Shown here: one piece after another, positions 8,488 through 17,889 of the stretch | Layout of the letters: the number at the start of each line of letters is the position of its first letter | Position numbering within the stretch: the stretch's first letter is position 1 | Assembly (NCBI GenBank): GCA_020638455.1 | Contig: JACKIK010000002.1 | Coordinates: forward strand, 62,001 to 126,000 | Direction: 5' to 3' | Source of the DNA: Hyphomonas sp. | GTDB lineage: Bacteria; Pseudomonadota; Alphaproteobacteria; Caulobacterales; Hyphomonadaceae | DNA: 64,000 nt | Program-made: the position numbers and the translations under genes | The notes under the pieces: model-generated | What the model saw: only the letters and a program-made list of their open reading frames with translations | Told to the model about the DNA's origin: nothing | The model's database searches: none

Positions 8488-9197
8488 GCGGCCCGCGCGG
8501 CCAGTGCAAAGGCTTCCTCAAGGCTCGTATGAGCGGAGACGTCGTAGTCTGCCGGCATACCGAGGCGCTGCTCAAAGCCGGAAATCAGTTCGAGATCGTG
8601 TCGCCAGTCCCCGCTGACGGTGAGGCTGGCGTGAAACAGGCCGCCATACGCGGCGCCATGCCGCCTCGACACGGCCGCCGTACCCGCAAGCTTCCGCCCA
8701 TCGAGGCCGATGTCGTGCGTGCCCGCGCAGTAGGATCGCGCCAGCTTTCCCACTGTGAGGGCAATACCTGACCGGGCGGCTGCCCGGACGACGATATCGC
8801 TCAATTCGTCGAAGCCTTGCGAGAGCTTGAGTGGCTGCAGAGCAACGCGAATGAGGCTGATATTGAGCACACCCGGGCGGTGGACCACGGCCGTGCCGCC
8901 CGAGGCGCGAACCGCGACCGGAAAGCCATGCGCTTCCGCCCAACGCGTCGCAAATTCGGTCCCCGGCAATCTGGAAAGCCGCCTCGAAATCACAAGCTGT
9001 CTCTCGTTGTCCCATAGTCGAAGGCTGGTATCGTCAGATCCATCCGTCAGCTTACGTTCGAATTCGCGCATATCAACGCTGAGCTTGTCCGCTTGCGCAC
9101 CAAGATCCAGGTTGGCGCCGGGCCATTCGGCCTGCAAGCCCGCAAGGATTGCGTTCCAGCAGTCAGTTCCGCGTATGGATGGCGGTGAGCCGGTCAC
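8433..9197 (-). CDS. Lipoate-protein ligase A family protein
   Basis: A 254-residue member of the LplA/LipB/BPL fold. Recognisable are RASGGTAVVHRPGVLNISLI (lipoyl-AMP binding loop) and DIGLDGRKLAGTAAVSRRHG, whose lysine is the catalytic one, preceded by LRLWDNERQLVIS. It would attach lipoate or octanoate to the lipoyl lysine of a dehydrogenase. The chosen start is GTG at 9195-9197 because GGAGAG lies 4-5 bp upstream; an ATG at 9233 has no ribosome site. It overlaps the E2-core gene by 35 bp. Lying in the same cluster as a free lipoyl-domain gene, it is probably the dedicated lipoylating enzyme for that domain. The C-terminal accessory domain of E. coli LplA is absent. Confidence 0.8.
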   Translation of the reverse strand: MTGSPPSIRGTDCWNAILAGLQAEWPGANLDLGAQADKLSVDMREFERKLTDGSDDTSLRLWDNERQLVISRRLSRLPGTEFATRWAEAHGFPVAVRASGGTAVVHRPGVLNISLIRVALQPLKLSQGFDELSDIVVRAAARSGIALTVGKLARSYCAGTHDIGLDGRKLAGTAAVSRRHGAAYGGLFHASLTVSGDWRHDLELISGFEQRLGMPADYDVSAHTSLEEAFALAARAAYSSPSLSLLGEQPNFSL

Positions 9198-9837
9198 AGA
9201 TCTCTCCAAGCAGTCGCGCCGCCGGATCGCCATCGATGAACCGATGATCGACGGTCAGCGACAGCCCGATTTCCTGTCGCTGCGCAACCGATCCGTCTGC
9301 GGTCAACATCAGCCGTGGTTCAATTCGACCTATGCCCAGGATCACAAGCTGTCCCTTGTTCAGGATCGGCGTGAAATGGCGGACGCGGGTCAGTCCAAGA
9401 TTACTTATCGTGGCGGTTCCGCCCACCAGTTCGGACGTCTTGAGCTTCCCGGACCTTGCGCGCGCAGCTTGGTCCCTGCGGCAGGCGGCAATCTCGTCGA
9501 GCGACAGCCGGTCCGCCCGCCTGATGACAGGTGTCAGCAGGAGACCATTGACCGAAATAGCAACGGATACGTCCACCGCCTCGGCCAGTATCAGCTCGTC
9601 GCCCTTCGAAACCCCGTTGAAGTGAGGAAATGCCGCCATTGAATCAGCCAATGCCGCAATGAGACAATCCTCGACGCCGATTGCGCGTTCACCAGCTTTC
9701 CACCCTTCGCGCGCAGTGAGCAAGTCGGTTACGTCGCAACCGGTAAGGAAACTGAGTTGCGCCGAGCCGGCAAGGCTCTGCATCATGTGGTCCGCGATGG
9801 CTTTTCGGGCGCCCTTCAGCCGGACCTGGCCAGACAT
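9163..9837 (-). CDS. 2-oxoacid dehydrogenase E2 acyltransferase catalytic core without lipoyl domain
   Basis: About 224 residues corresponding to the C-terminal catalytic domain of E2 dihydrolipoamide acyltransferases. It begins with the typical RLKGARKAIADHM and ends with the active-site DHRFIDG motif (His and Asp), preceded by GTATISNLG and GQLVILGIG. There is no lipoyl domain, no peripheral-subunit-binding domain and no linker, whereas usual E2 chains are 370-550 residues. The missing lipoyl domain is probably supplied by the protein encoded at 2030-2266. The second ATG (9837) is preferred because GAGAGG sits 6 bp upstream; an ATG at 9843 is in frame. It starts only a few bases after the TonB-receptor stop, so the two are co-transcribed. 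Confidence 0.85.
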   Translation of the reverse strand: MSGQVRLKGARKAIADHMMQSLAGSAQLSFLTGCDVTDLLTAREGWKAGERAIGVEDCLIAALADSMAAFPHFNGVSKGDELILAEAVDVSVAISVNGLLLTPVIRRADRLSLDEIAACRRDQAARARSGKLKTSELVGGTATISNLGLTRVRHFTPILNKGQLVILGIGRIEPRLMLTADGSVAQRQEIGLSLTVDHRFIDGDPAARLLGEICDRLTAIHTRN

Positions 9838-9847
9838 CGGCATCCTC

Positions 9848-12196
9848 TCAGAACTTCATGCCCACGGCCACGCCATAAGTGGCGGGCTTGCCGGCGAGCC
9901 TGTAGGCATACTCACCGAGGTAATTTGCATTGGTGATGTAGTATTCATCGAAGATGTTTCTCGCCCAAAGCTGCGCATGCCACTTCTCGCCAGGTGGCCG
10001 TACGCCCAGGCGGGCGTTCACGAGCGTGTACGAATCGATCTTGAATGTATCGAGCCCGCCATAGCCCGCATGGGTGTCGCTCTGATAACTTGCGTCCATG
10101 CTGAAGAAGCCATTGAGCGATTCTCCGATCGGCTTTTCATATTCGAAATTTGCCCCCAGCGCCCATTCAGGCGTGAATTCAAACGTCTCGCCCTTCAGGT
10201 TGATCGGTGTGCCGATCGGCGTCAGGCCTGCGAAGTCAGACTTGATATCGCTGTCGGTGTAGGCAAGGTTCGCGCCGAACCGCAGACCCGTTGCGGGCGC
10301 TGCCTGCAGGTCGATTTCGAACCCGGTGACGCTTGAATCCGGCACGTTGTAGACGCGTTCGATGGATCCGAAGAAACTATCCACAATCTTCCCCCGGAAC
10401 TGCTTGTCCGTGTAGTCGTAGTAGAAGACGGCGCCGTTGAGCTGCACCCGGTCGTCGGCGAGCGTCAGCTTCGCGCCGGCTTCGTAGGCAAGGACGTTTT
10501 CCTGTGTCGCCGGTGTGTACTGGATCGAAAGAATGCCGCCGACTGTCGGGAAACTGCCCGCTTTGTAACCGCGGCTGACGTTGGCATAGAGAAGCACATT
10601 GGGATTGGGCTCATAGTTCAGGTTGAGTCGCCATGACACGTTGTCTTCCGAGAGAGAGTCGGTGTGCAGGCCGATATAGAATGTTGCGGGGTTCAGGGTC
10701 GTGCATGCGCCCGGTGCGATTGGCACACCATACGCAGCGCTGAACAGCGCGGCCCATGTCCCGTCGCCTGAGTCGGCGATACATCCACTGAAGTCCCGGT
10801 CCTGTTCCGTATACCGAATGCCGCCCTGTACGGTGAGTTTATCGGTTAGGGCATAGTCCAGGTTTGCGAAGACGGCCCAGGTATCCGATGATTGGGTCGA
10901 ATAAGTCGGTGTCGATCGGATTGGCAATTGCGGTACGCCGACCGACAGCGAACTGTCACCGATCCAGAAGAGCGTGTAGTCGTAGACATCGTCTTCGGAA
11001 TAGTTGCCGCCGAACACATAGCGCATCGGACCGGCCTCGCCTTGCAGGCGCAATTCCTGAGAAAAGGATTTGATGTCGCCTTCCTGCGTGACATCAGCGG
11101 TTTCAAGCGCCGTGCCGTCCGCATCCACGAACTGGTTCTGGTTGTATTCCAGATAGGACGTGATGCCGATCAGGTCGACATTTTCACCCAACGAGAATTT
11201 GCTTCGAAGGGCGATCTGGAAGAAGTTGTTATCGCGCGCGAAGTCTCGGCCCGGTGTCCAGTCTGCGAGCCGGCTGTCACCGGCAGGAATCAGAGTGGCG
11301 GTGAGTTCCTGTGGCTGAACCGTTGAGGGAACGCCCGGAAACAGGCCGATGGCTTGCCCGGCCTGCGTGTCCGACTTGTCGATGAAGCCATTGATATTGC
11401 CTTCAAAGGAAATGCCAGGCGCCGGGTCCCAGTCGACAAGCAGGCGTGCCGTGGTGAAGTCGGTCTTGCCGTGCTCGTCATTGCGGCTGACGCTCTCCTG
11501 CCAGTCGTCGCTGTGACGCGTCCGGACGGCGAGGCGTGCGCCAAGGTTCGGGGTGAGCGGCCCACTGATGAAGCCCTCGACATCTGTCTCAAGAAAGCGT
11601 CCGACGCTGGCATTGATTCCAGCTTCAAATTCATCGGTTGGCCGGGCCGCGATGTAGTTGATGAGGCCACCGGTCGTGTTTTGCCCGTAGAGCGTGCCCT
11701 GCGGTCCTTTCAACACCTCGACGCGCTCCAGATCGAGCGTGGCGCCCGCAGCGAGACGCGGATACGGTAGCGGGATTTCGTCGACATAGGTGGCAACGGG
11801 CGATGTCGCTGCCATCGAGGATTCGTAGAATCCAATGCCGCGCATCGTCAGCACGCCCGTTCCGTAGGGTGTTTCAGTGAAGGTCAGGCCAGGGACAATG
11901 GACGTCAGGTCCGATAGACCTGCGATCCCGCGGTCGCGCAGGTCGTCTCCGGACGCTGCTGCGACCGACAGCCCGACATCGTTGAGATTTTCCGAGCGCC
12001 GTTGCGCGGTGACGATGATAGTGCCCAACTTGCTGGGCTCCTGCGCATCCTGCTCGCCGTTGTCTGGCGCCGCCTGCTCATCGACTTTGTCAGAACCCTG
12101 AGAGTCTTGCGCATAAGCACCGGGCGCCAGCAAGGCGGCTCCGGCGACGCCGGAAGCGAGCACATACTTCGCCAGTGAACGGAATCTGGTGACCAT
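9848..12196 (-). CDS. TonB-dependent outer membrane receptor
   Basis: A 782-residue outer membrane transporter. A signal peptide ends near AGAALLAPGAYAQ, and a TonB box-like TIIVTAQRR follows near residue 60. The plug domain carries DEIPLPYPR and LKGPQGTLYGQNTTGGLINY, followed by a 22-strand barrel ending in the aromatic GVAVGMKF. The ATG at 12194-12196 is chosen because GGGGAGGA lies just upstream and the signal peptide begins there; an in-frame upstream start would add 45 unlikely residues. It heads the unit with the E2 core and lipoate ligase, so it probably imports the substrate or a cofactor of this catabolic cluster. It lacks an STN signalling domain, unlike the receptor at 14330-16780. 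Confidence 0.9.
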   Translation of the reverse strand: MVTRFRSLAKYVLASGVAGAALLAPGAYAQDSQGSDKVDEQAAPDNGEQDAQEPSKLGTIIVTAQRRSENLNDVGLSVAAASGDDLRDRGIAGLSDLTSIVPGLTFTETPYGTGVLTMRGIGFYESSMAATSPVATYVDEIPLPYPRLAAGATLDLERVEVLKGPQGTLYGQNTTGGLINYIAARPTDEFEAGINASVGRFLETDVEGFISGPLTPNLGARLAVRTRHSDDWQESVSRNDEHGKTDFTTARLLVDWDPAPGISFEGNINGFIDKSDTQAGQAIGLFPGVPSTVQPQELTATLIPAGDSRLADWTPGRDFARDNNFFQIALRSKFSLGENVDLIGITSYLEYNQNQFVDADGTALETADVTQEGDIKSFSQELRLQGEAGPMRYVFGGNYSEDDVYDYTLFWIGDSSLSVGVPQLPIRSTPTYSTQSSDTWAVFANLDYALTDKLTVQGGIRYTEQDRDFSGCIADSGDGTWAALFSAAYGVPIAPGACTTLNPATFYIGLHTDSLSEDNVSWRLNLNYEPNPNVLLYANVSRGYKAGSFPTVGGILSIQYTPATQENVLAYEAGAKLTLADDRVQLNGAVFYYDYTDKQFRGKIVDSFFGSIERVYNVPDSSVTGFEIDLQAAPATGLRFGANLAYTDSDIKSDFAGLTPIGTPINLKGETFEFTPEWALGANFEYEKPIGESLNGFFSMDASYQSDTHAGYGGLDTFKIDSYTLVNARLGVRPPGEKWHAQLWARNIFDEYYITNANYLGEYAYRLAGKPATYGVAVGMKF

Positions 12197-12548
12197 AATT
12201 TCCTCCCCGGTTCCAATGGCGTGCTTCTGAAACGGCACGCCTAATCCCTTTGGCCCCATGCCGGGGCAGTCAAACTTATGCCGAAGACCGTGAAGCCGAT
12301 CTTGATCAATTGCGCACATCGGCATGGCCAAAAGTGAAGAGCGTCAGGCCGTGGATTGCACAAAATGCCATGGGTTGCCGCAGGTCGCTTGCGGGTGTCA
12401 TGTCGTTAGCCCGAACGGCGAAACTACCCTCCCTGTGGCCGCAGGAAGCAGTCGCGACTTGCCTTGAAGCACGTCTCCGCGACATTCGTGGAGATCAGGG
12501 TGTTGCCAAGCCATGGTGGCGTCGATAGCCGCCGGCTCGCAGCTGGAC
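12197..12548. other. 352-bp intergenic region upstream of the TonB receptor
   Basis: Holds the promoter region of the receptor-E2-lplA unit, including the candidate operator at 12311-12336. A short plus-strand open frame at 12250-12528 has no ribosome site and no recognisable composition; I do not consider it a gene. No strong terminator is visible for the sulfotransferase upstream. Confidence 0.6.
12311..12336 (-). promoter_or_regulatory. Candidate AraC-regulator operator upstream of TonB receptor
   Basis: The best-matching partner of the site at 7409-7434: both have TG-Y-GCA, CG, ATGGCC and AAA blocks at identical spacing over 26 bp, 17 of 26 positions being equal. It lies 115 bp upstream of the receptor start, in the same orientation relative to the gene as the other copies. 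Confidence 0.5.
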
Positions 12549-14174
12549 TCAGGCGTCCTCGGCTAGCCAGCCGCGCTCCCGCAGGATCCTGAGAGCCGGT
12601 CGGAGCGGGGCTTCATATCGCTTCCAGCGTCCGCGGGACGAGGTATAGATCGGCTGCCGCACCTGGGCGACACTGGCCGTCGCAACAGGCGCGGGGTTGT
12701 CCTGAAAGTCGAGACAGGCCTGCTCGAAAGAAAGACCGCTGAACTCCAGCAGCCGTCTTATCTCCGCCTCCGGATTGTCCACCAGGGTCTCATAGTCGAC
12801 CACCGCAAAACGCGAAGCGGGCAGGGCCGAGACATAAGCCTCGACGAGGTCGTTGAACTCCGCGACGTATTCGGCCAGGCTCTCCAGATCGTAGGCGAAG
12901 CGGTAATGCTTGGCGTTCAGTGTAAAGAGCTGTCGGTAGATGCTGAGCGCGCTGTCGGCCGGATGGCGCCGAAGGCATACGACTCGGGCAGAGGGAAGCG
13001 CTGCCAGAATAGCGGGAACAAAGAACAGGTTCACCGGCAATTTGTCAGTGAAGCGCTGCGTGCTGTTCAGAATGGCGCGCAGGCTGTCAACATATCGTTG
13101 TCCGACTACGGACAGATCAACTTCCGCGGCGCGTGCGATGACCCGCGGATCGAGGAAATCGTCTGTTGCAATTCCAATTGCCCGATGAAGGCACGTCCCG
13201 AAATCGGAACGCTCGCCCGCTGCGATGACCTGCGAGTGGCTGGACAGGATACGGTCGACAAGCGTCGTGCCGCTCCTCGGCAGGCCGACGATGAACAGCG
13301 GCCCGTCAGCGGGCGCATCGGTTTCCTGTCGGAGGGTGCGGGCAAGGGTCTTCGCGGCCTCGAAACTGGTCCGATCCCTGTCCCTGCGGTCCGGAAGCAC
13401 CTGCCGGACGAGTGCCTTTCCCTTGTCAAACCAGGCCATTGCAGGTTCGGGCTCGCCTAGGTCCTCATACACTTTTGCAATTGCCTGGGCGATCTGCAGG
13501 CCGCCTTCGGTATCGGCCGGATGCCGCTTTTGCCAGGCCGCCTCCAGTGCAGGAAGGTCGTTGTTCTCCGCCGTCTGCTTTGTGATCAGCGTCAGGTGCG
13601 CAAGCGCCGGGGCGAACCCCGGAGAAAGCTTCAGGCACGCGCGATATGCGTCCTTCGCGCCGTCGAAATCGCCCACGAACTGAAGCGATGATCCGAGATT
13701 GAAAAAGCTGAGGGCGTTGTCCGGCGAGACTTGTGTCGCTTTCCGGTGAAACGTCACGGCTTCCGAATGGCGGTCCAGCCAGCTCAGCGTCACGCCGATC
13801 GATGACAACGTGAAATTGTCCGAAGGGTTGAGCATTTTGGCGGCTTCAATGTGCGCCAGCGCCTCTTTCGGCTTGCTCAGCTGAACGAGGCAGCGCGCCG
13901 CCTGGACATGCGGGCCTGGCTCCGGATGGCCTTTCTGGACCGCGACTTCGAACAGTTTGAGCGCACGCACAAAATCACGATGTTCATAGGCGATGATGCC
14001 CAGCACATAATAGGCGTCGGTCTGGTCCGGGTCCCGCTCGGCGACACTGCGAGCCAGCGCATGCGCCTCGTGATAGCGCTTTTCTCTGACCAGCTGCCGG
14101 GCCTCCAGAAGCGGCGAGAACGCCTGCGCCGGATCCGAGCCCGCGGTCCCTGAAATTTTGTCTTTTTCGGTCAT
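12549..14174 (-). CDS. TPR-repeat sulfotransferase family protein
   Basis: A 541-residue protein. The first 250 or so residues are tetratricopeptide repeats (for example YHEAHALARSVAERDPDQTD and GDFDGAKDAYRACLKLSPG). The C-terminal half is a sulfotransferase domain with the PAPS 5'-phosphosulfate loop IVGLPRSGTTLVDRILSSH at about residues 296-314. It also has the later VCLRRHPADSALSIYRQ, matching the 3'-phosphate region. It would transfer sulfate from PAPS to an unknown acceptor. The ATG at 14174 is preferred over an upstream in-frame codon because the extra N-terminus has no TPR character. It lies about 155 bp downstream of a FecA-like receptor on the same strand. Confidence 0.85.
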   Translation of the reverse strand: MTEKDKISGTAGSDPAQAFSPLLEARQLVREKRYHEAHALARSVAERDPDQTDAYYVLGIIAYEHRDFVRALKLFEVAVQKGHPEPGPHVQAARCLVQLSKPKEALAHIEAAKMLNPSDNFTLSSIGVTLSWLDRHSEAVTFHRKATQVSPDNALSFFNLGSSLQFVGDFDGAKDAYRACLKLSPGFAPALAHLTLITKQTAENNDLPALEAAWQKRHPADTEGGLQIAQAIAKVYEDLGEPEPAMAWFDKGKALVRQVLPDRRDRDRTSFEAAKTLARTLRQETDAPADGPLFIVGLPRSGTTLVDRILSSHSQVIAAGERSDFGTCLHRAIGIATDDFLDPRVIARAAEVDLSVVGQRYVDSLRAILNSTQRFTDKLPVNLFFVPAILAALPSARVVCLRRHPADSALSIYRQLFTLNAKHYRFAYDLESLAEYVAEFNDLVEAYVSALPASRFAVVDYETLVDNPEAEIRRLLEFSGLSFEQACLDFQDNPAPVATASVAQVRQPIYTSSRGRWKRYEAPLRPALRILRERGWLAEDA

Positions 14175-14329
14175 GTCCCGGCTGTATGCGGCCCAGCGTG
14201 CGTCAACGTCAACGGCGGATGTGCCGTTTGCGGCTGCATCGTTATGGAAAGGTTGGGGTAACGCTGCCCGACGCAGTGCGCCTCGACCCACCTTGCCGCC
14301 CCGCCAGAGGGGGGGTACGGTCCGGAGGA

Positions 14330-16780
14330 CTAATCAAACGACCTGGACAGTCTTACCCCGACCGTGCGGGGGCGAAGGGGGGTGACCATGTACCTTTGGA
14401 AGGCCTGGTAGGGGTTGCCATTTGAAAACGTGGGGTCGGCGGAGTCGAGCAGATTGTCGGCATATACGCCGACGCGCCATGATCCGGTTTCAAATGCCGC
14501 ATTGAAATTGAGCGCCGACCGCGAGTCGATCTTGGTGCCCGCTCCGAATAGTGCGGTCGAAGGCCCGGAAAAATCACCCGATAGAGTCAGGAAGGCGTTC
14601 CCGGAATGTCCGAACAGGTCCGCATGGGAACGGTATGTTCCCGAGAAAGACCCGCTCCACTCGCTGGCCCCCGGAAGGCCGGCATTGGCGTCGACCGGGA
14701 AGTTGGGATTGGGGCGGACGATTTCAGGCTCATTGATCATGAGGTTGGCGCGCAGCAGCCAGTGTTCGTCAGGCTCGAACGTCGCATGGAATTCGGCGCC
14801 ATACCCCGTGCTGTCTCCAGCGTTGCCCGTGAATACGAAGTCATTCACCAGCAACTCGTCCGTCTGAATGTTGCTCCACTCGTTTTCAAAGACGGTTGCT
14901 GCGAGCACCAGATGCCCGTCTGATGCGACATAGCGGGCACCCAGCTCATAGGTCCACAACTCATCACCGGCGAAAATCCGGTTGGGCTGCGCCGCGCCGG
15001 CTGAGGTGAGGTCGGCAAAGCCTCCCGTATTGAATCCCGGGCCCCGGTATCCTTCTGCCGCAGACATGTAGGCCATGATCTGCGGTGTTGCCTGCCACTT
15101 CAGCCGGATATCGGGGGCAATTCCGGTGTCGGAAAGCGTACCGGAAAAGCCCTGCTGCATGTCGCCGGACACCGTATCGGCGAGCGCTTTGACCTTGACG
15201 TTGTATCCGAACGCCCGGGCGCCTGTGGTCAGGGTCCACCGTTCCGCCAGGTTCCAGATCGTTTCGCCGAATACGGCATATTCGGTGATGATATCCCGGC
15301 GATCCTCTTCGTAGACGACGTCAGACCATGTACCGAATTCGCCGTCTCGCAGGTAGATATCCCTGTCGGTATGGCCCTGGGACACGAACACGCCTGCGAA
15401 CCACGGAATGCGCGCGCCTGCATGCGACGACAGCCGGGACTCGTTCGTGACGTAAAAGAGCTTGTCGTCCTCATCGATCGGACGAGGTGTTTCCGGGTCG
15501 GACAGGAGGCCGGAGAAGAGGCCGGTCGCGTCGTAGCGGCTGTAGATCCGGTGGGACAGCAGCGAAGTGGACGATTTGAGGGTGCCCAAAGCGGTCCGGG
15601 TTTCGATATTGGCGCTCACCAGCTTGAAGTCGTTGTCATGCGGCTCAAGAATAGGAGGGCGGAAGGCACCACCATTGTTCAGGATGAGGTACTGGGAGTC
15701 GTCGACGTCGATATCCTGCGAGACGGCAAGCAGGCCTACCGTCGTGTCGGCATTGGGCGACCAGCTTGCTGCGAGGCGCCCTCCGAACCTGTGTGAGGTA
15801 TTCGCATCGTCGATGTTGAGATTCTGGTGGTCGATCCAGCCGCCGGTCGTCTGGTCATAGGCGACCAGCCGGATGCCGAACTTGTCGTCGACGACAGGCA
15901 GGTTGGCGACAAGGTCGAACGCGGACCCGACCGACTTGTCTCCCGTCAGTTCAACTGCCGCACTTGCCTCCAGACGGGCCGCCTGGAGGTCGACCGGGTT
16001 GGGCTGAATGCGCGCGATTCCGCCAATCGATCCTGCACCATACAGGGCCCCCTGAGGGCCGCTCAGAACGCTGACCGACTCGATATCGGTCAGCCTGAGG
16101 TTGGGGTCCGGCGCGGCATAGGTCAGCCGCACGTCGCCCAGGTAAAGACCAGTGGTCGACTGCGCGCGTCCGGCCAGCGCGCCATCGGAAACGCCGCGGA
16201 TATACGCTTTGTTGCGGCCCGATCCGACATTGCTGAACTGGATTGTTCCGACTTCGCCGGAAAGTTCGGAAAGTGAATCGGCTCCGAGGACAATGAGCCG
16301 GTCGGAGCCGACCACGGCGACCGATCGTGCGATCTGTGCCAGCGGCTCGGCGCGCTTCGACACGACGACCACCCGCTCCAGTTCCTCTGCCAGCTGCGCG
16401 CCTGCCATGTCGGGCTTCGTCACCAGCCTGATCGGCTTCGGCGGACGCCATTCGTGAAGCGTCTCCCCCGTCGACCGTGACGGCAGGATTTTCCATGCAT
16501 CAGCCCCGACGCGCTGCGCAGCAAATCCGGTGCCTTCAAGTGCATGGTCGAGTGCCTCGCCCGGCGCGAAAGCGCCATTCACGGAAGCCGATGTGGCTTT
16601 CTCGATGCCGTCTGCTTCGAACGCGATTGAAATATCGGTCTGCTCGGCCAGCTCGAGCAGGGCCGCATCGAGCCGCTGGGAGGGCACGTGCACTTCGATT
16701 TGCTCATCGGCTTGGGCGCATGGTGCATACACCACAGCCAGTGCGGCCGCGGCGAGCCCGGTTGCCAGTCGCTCATTCAT
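14330..16780 (-). CDS. FecA-like TonB-dependent receptor with STN signalling domain
   Basis: An 816-residue receptor. It has a signal peptide (to about CAQA), then an STN domain of roughly residues 25-85 (VPSQRLDAALLELAEQTDIS). A TonB-box/plug region follows, starting at VVVVSKRAEPLAQIA and containing SVLSGPQGALYGAGSIGG, then the barrel ending RTVGVRLSRSFD. The STN domain lets the loaded receptor signal through FecR to the ECF sigma factor, and those genes lie directly upstream on the same strand (16789-18417). The ligand is unknown; siderophores are typical, but other bulky nutrients are also transported by such receptors in this bacterial group. Confidence 0.9.
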   Translation of the reverse strand: MNERLATGLAAAALAVVYAPCAQADEQIEVHVPSQRLDAALLELAEQTDISIAFEADGIEKATSASVNGAFAPGEALDHALEGTGFAAQRVGADAWKILPSRSTGETLHEWRPPKPIRLVTKPDMAGAQLAEELERVVVVSKRAEPLAQIARSVAVVGSDRLIVLGADSLSELSGEVGTIQFSNVGSGRNKAYIRGVSDGALAGRAQSTTGLYLGDVRLTYAAPDPNLRLTDIESVSVLSGPQGALYGAGSIGGIARIQPNPVDLQAARLEASAAVELTGDKSVGSAFDLVANLPVVDDKFGIRLVAYDQTTGGWIDHQNLNIDDANTSHRFGGRLAASWSPNADTTVGLLAVSQDIDVDDSQYLILNNGGAFRPPILEPHDNDFKLVSANIETRTALGTLKSSTSLLSHRIYSRYDATGLFSGLLSDPETPRPIDEDDKLFYVTNESRLSSHAGARIPWFAGVFVSQGHTDRDIYLRDGEFGTWSDVVYEEDRRDIITEYAVFGETIWNLAERWTLTTGARAFGYNVKVKALADTVSGDMQQGFSGTLSDTGIAPDIRLKWQATPQIMAYMSAAEGYRGPGFNTGGFADLTSAGAAQPNRIFAGDELWTYELGARYVASDGHLVLAATVFENEWSNIQTDELLVNDFVFTGNAGDSTGYGAEFHATFEPDEHWLLRANLMINEPEIVRPNPNFPVDANAGLPGASEWSGSFSGTYRSHADLFGHSGNAFLTLSGDFSGPSTALFGAGTKIDSRSALNFNAAFETGSWRVGVYADNLLDSADPTFSNGNPYQAFQRYMVTPLRPRTVGVRLSRSFD

Positions 16781-16788
16781 GCGGAAGG

Positions 16789-17787
16789 TTATTTCCGGCT
16801 CTCCACGACGAATGTTCCGTCGATCTCTTTCACGTCGATCGGCAGGAATTTTTCAAGCGTGTTGAGCATCGCATCCGCCCGCTCGATCCTCAAGGCTCCG
16901 CTGAATCTCAGTTCGCCGACCGCCGGGTCCTCAATATGAATTGGCTGGTCACTGTAGCGGTTCATGTCGCGAACAATGGCGGCTAGCGCAGTGTCACGAT
17001 ACACGAGACGCCCTTGCTGCCACGCCATGGCGTCTTCGGGGCGGACGGGCTGCATCTCGGCTGAGTCGCTCGCATGGTCGACTGAATACTGGAAGTCGGC
17101 CCGGACGCGCTGTTCGGGCCGGGTGCCGGAGATTACGGAAACTTCGCCTTCCGCGACTGTCACAGTCAGCCGATCCCCATCCATAAGCACGTTGAAGACA
17201 GTGCCGATGTCACGAATCCGGTCCGTGCCTGCAAGTACCGAGAACGGGCGGTCTTTGTTGTGTTGTACCTTGAACGTCGCCTCACCGTTGGCGAGTACAA
17301 CGCGGCGCTCGGCCTTTTCCCAGTAGACGGTGACTTCAGCACCGCGGTTCAAGGTTATTTCTGTATTGTCGGCGAGGGTGACCAGGCGGGTCGCGTTCGG
17401 CTCAGCCGCGTACACCACGCCAGCGACTGGCGACGTTGTGGACGGAAGCATGACGCTAACGAAGAAGGCCGCAGCAAGTGTTGCAAGCGCCGCAACGCTC
17501 CCACCGATGACGCCTTTCGATTTCCAGCGGCCACTGCCCCCGGGGCGCGGCCAGGCGGTTCCGACGCGTACGCCGCCAGGGCCGGACAGCGCATCACGAA
17601 GCGCGTCTGAGTGATCTTCGATGTCGAACATCGCCGACTGAATCTCATCAAAGGCTGCGCGGCAGGCGGGGTCCGCGACCCATGCTTCGAATCCGAGGAA
17701 ATCCTCTGTCGACGCATCGTCGGACGCCAGCCTGGCATGCCAGGTGGCCGCTTCGAGTCTGATGTCCCTTTGATGCGACTGTGTCAT
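16789..17787 (-). CDS. FecR-family anti-sigma factor / signal transducer
   Basis: A 332-residue protein. The cytoplasmic N-terminal domain resembles DUF4880 (AATWHARLASDDASTEDFLGFEAWV). A single membrane helix follows around VIGGSVAALATLAAAFFVSVML. The periplasmic FecR domain has the characteristic TRLVTLADNTEITLNRGAEV and RRVVLANGEATFKV patterns. It senses the STN domain of the adjacent FecA-like receptor and controls the ECF sigma factor encoded upstream. The ATG at 17785-17787 is chosen over an in-frame start 75 bp upstream because the family begins at this point. The stop is 8 bp before the receptor start, so the genes are coupled. Confidence 0.88.
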   Translation of the reverse strand: MTQSHQRDIRLEAATWHARLASDDASTEDFLGFEAWVADPACRAAFDEIQSAMFDIEDHSDALRDALSGPGGVRVGTAWPRPGGSGRWKSKGVIGGSVAALATLAAAFFVSVMLPSTTSPVAGVVYAAEPNATRLVTLADNTEITLNRGAEVTVYWEKAERRVVLANGEATFKVQHNKDRPFSVLAGTDRIRDIGTVFNVLMDGDRLTVTVAEGEVSVISGTRPEQRVRADFQYSVDHASDSAEMQPVRPEDAMAWQQGRLVYRDTALAAIVRDMNRYSDQPIHIEDPAVGELRFSGALRIERADAMLNTLEKFLPIDVKEIDGTFVVESRK

Positions 17788-17889
17788 GACTGGTTCATCC
17801 GGCGCGCTTCTGAAGACCGGGCCTCTTACCAGCGAGACGTCGCAAGCGGCCGGGCACCTCACCCCTTACATGACAAAAAATTGAGAAAG

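Noticed and set aside
12250..12528. 92-codon plus-strand open frame in the TonB-receptor promoter region
   Set aside because: No ribosome site, no similarity that I can recognise, and it overlaps the candidate operator.
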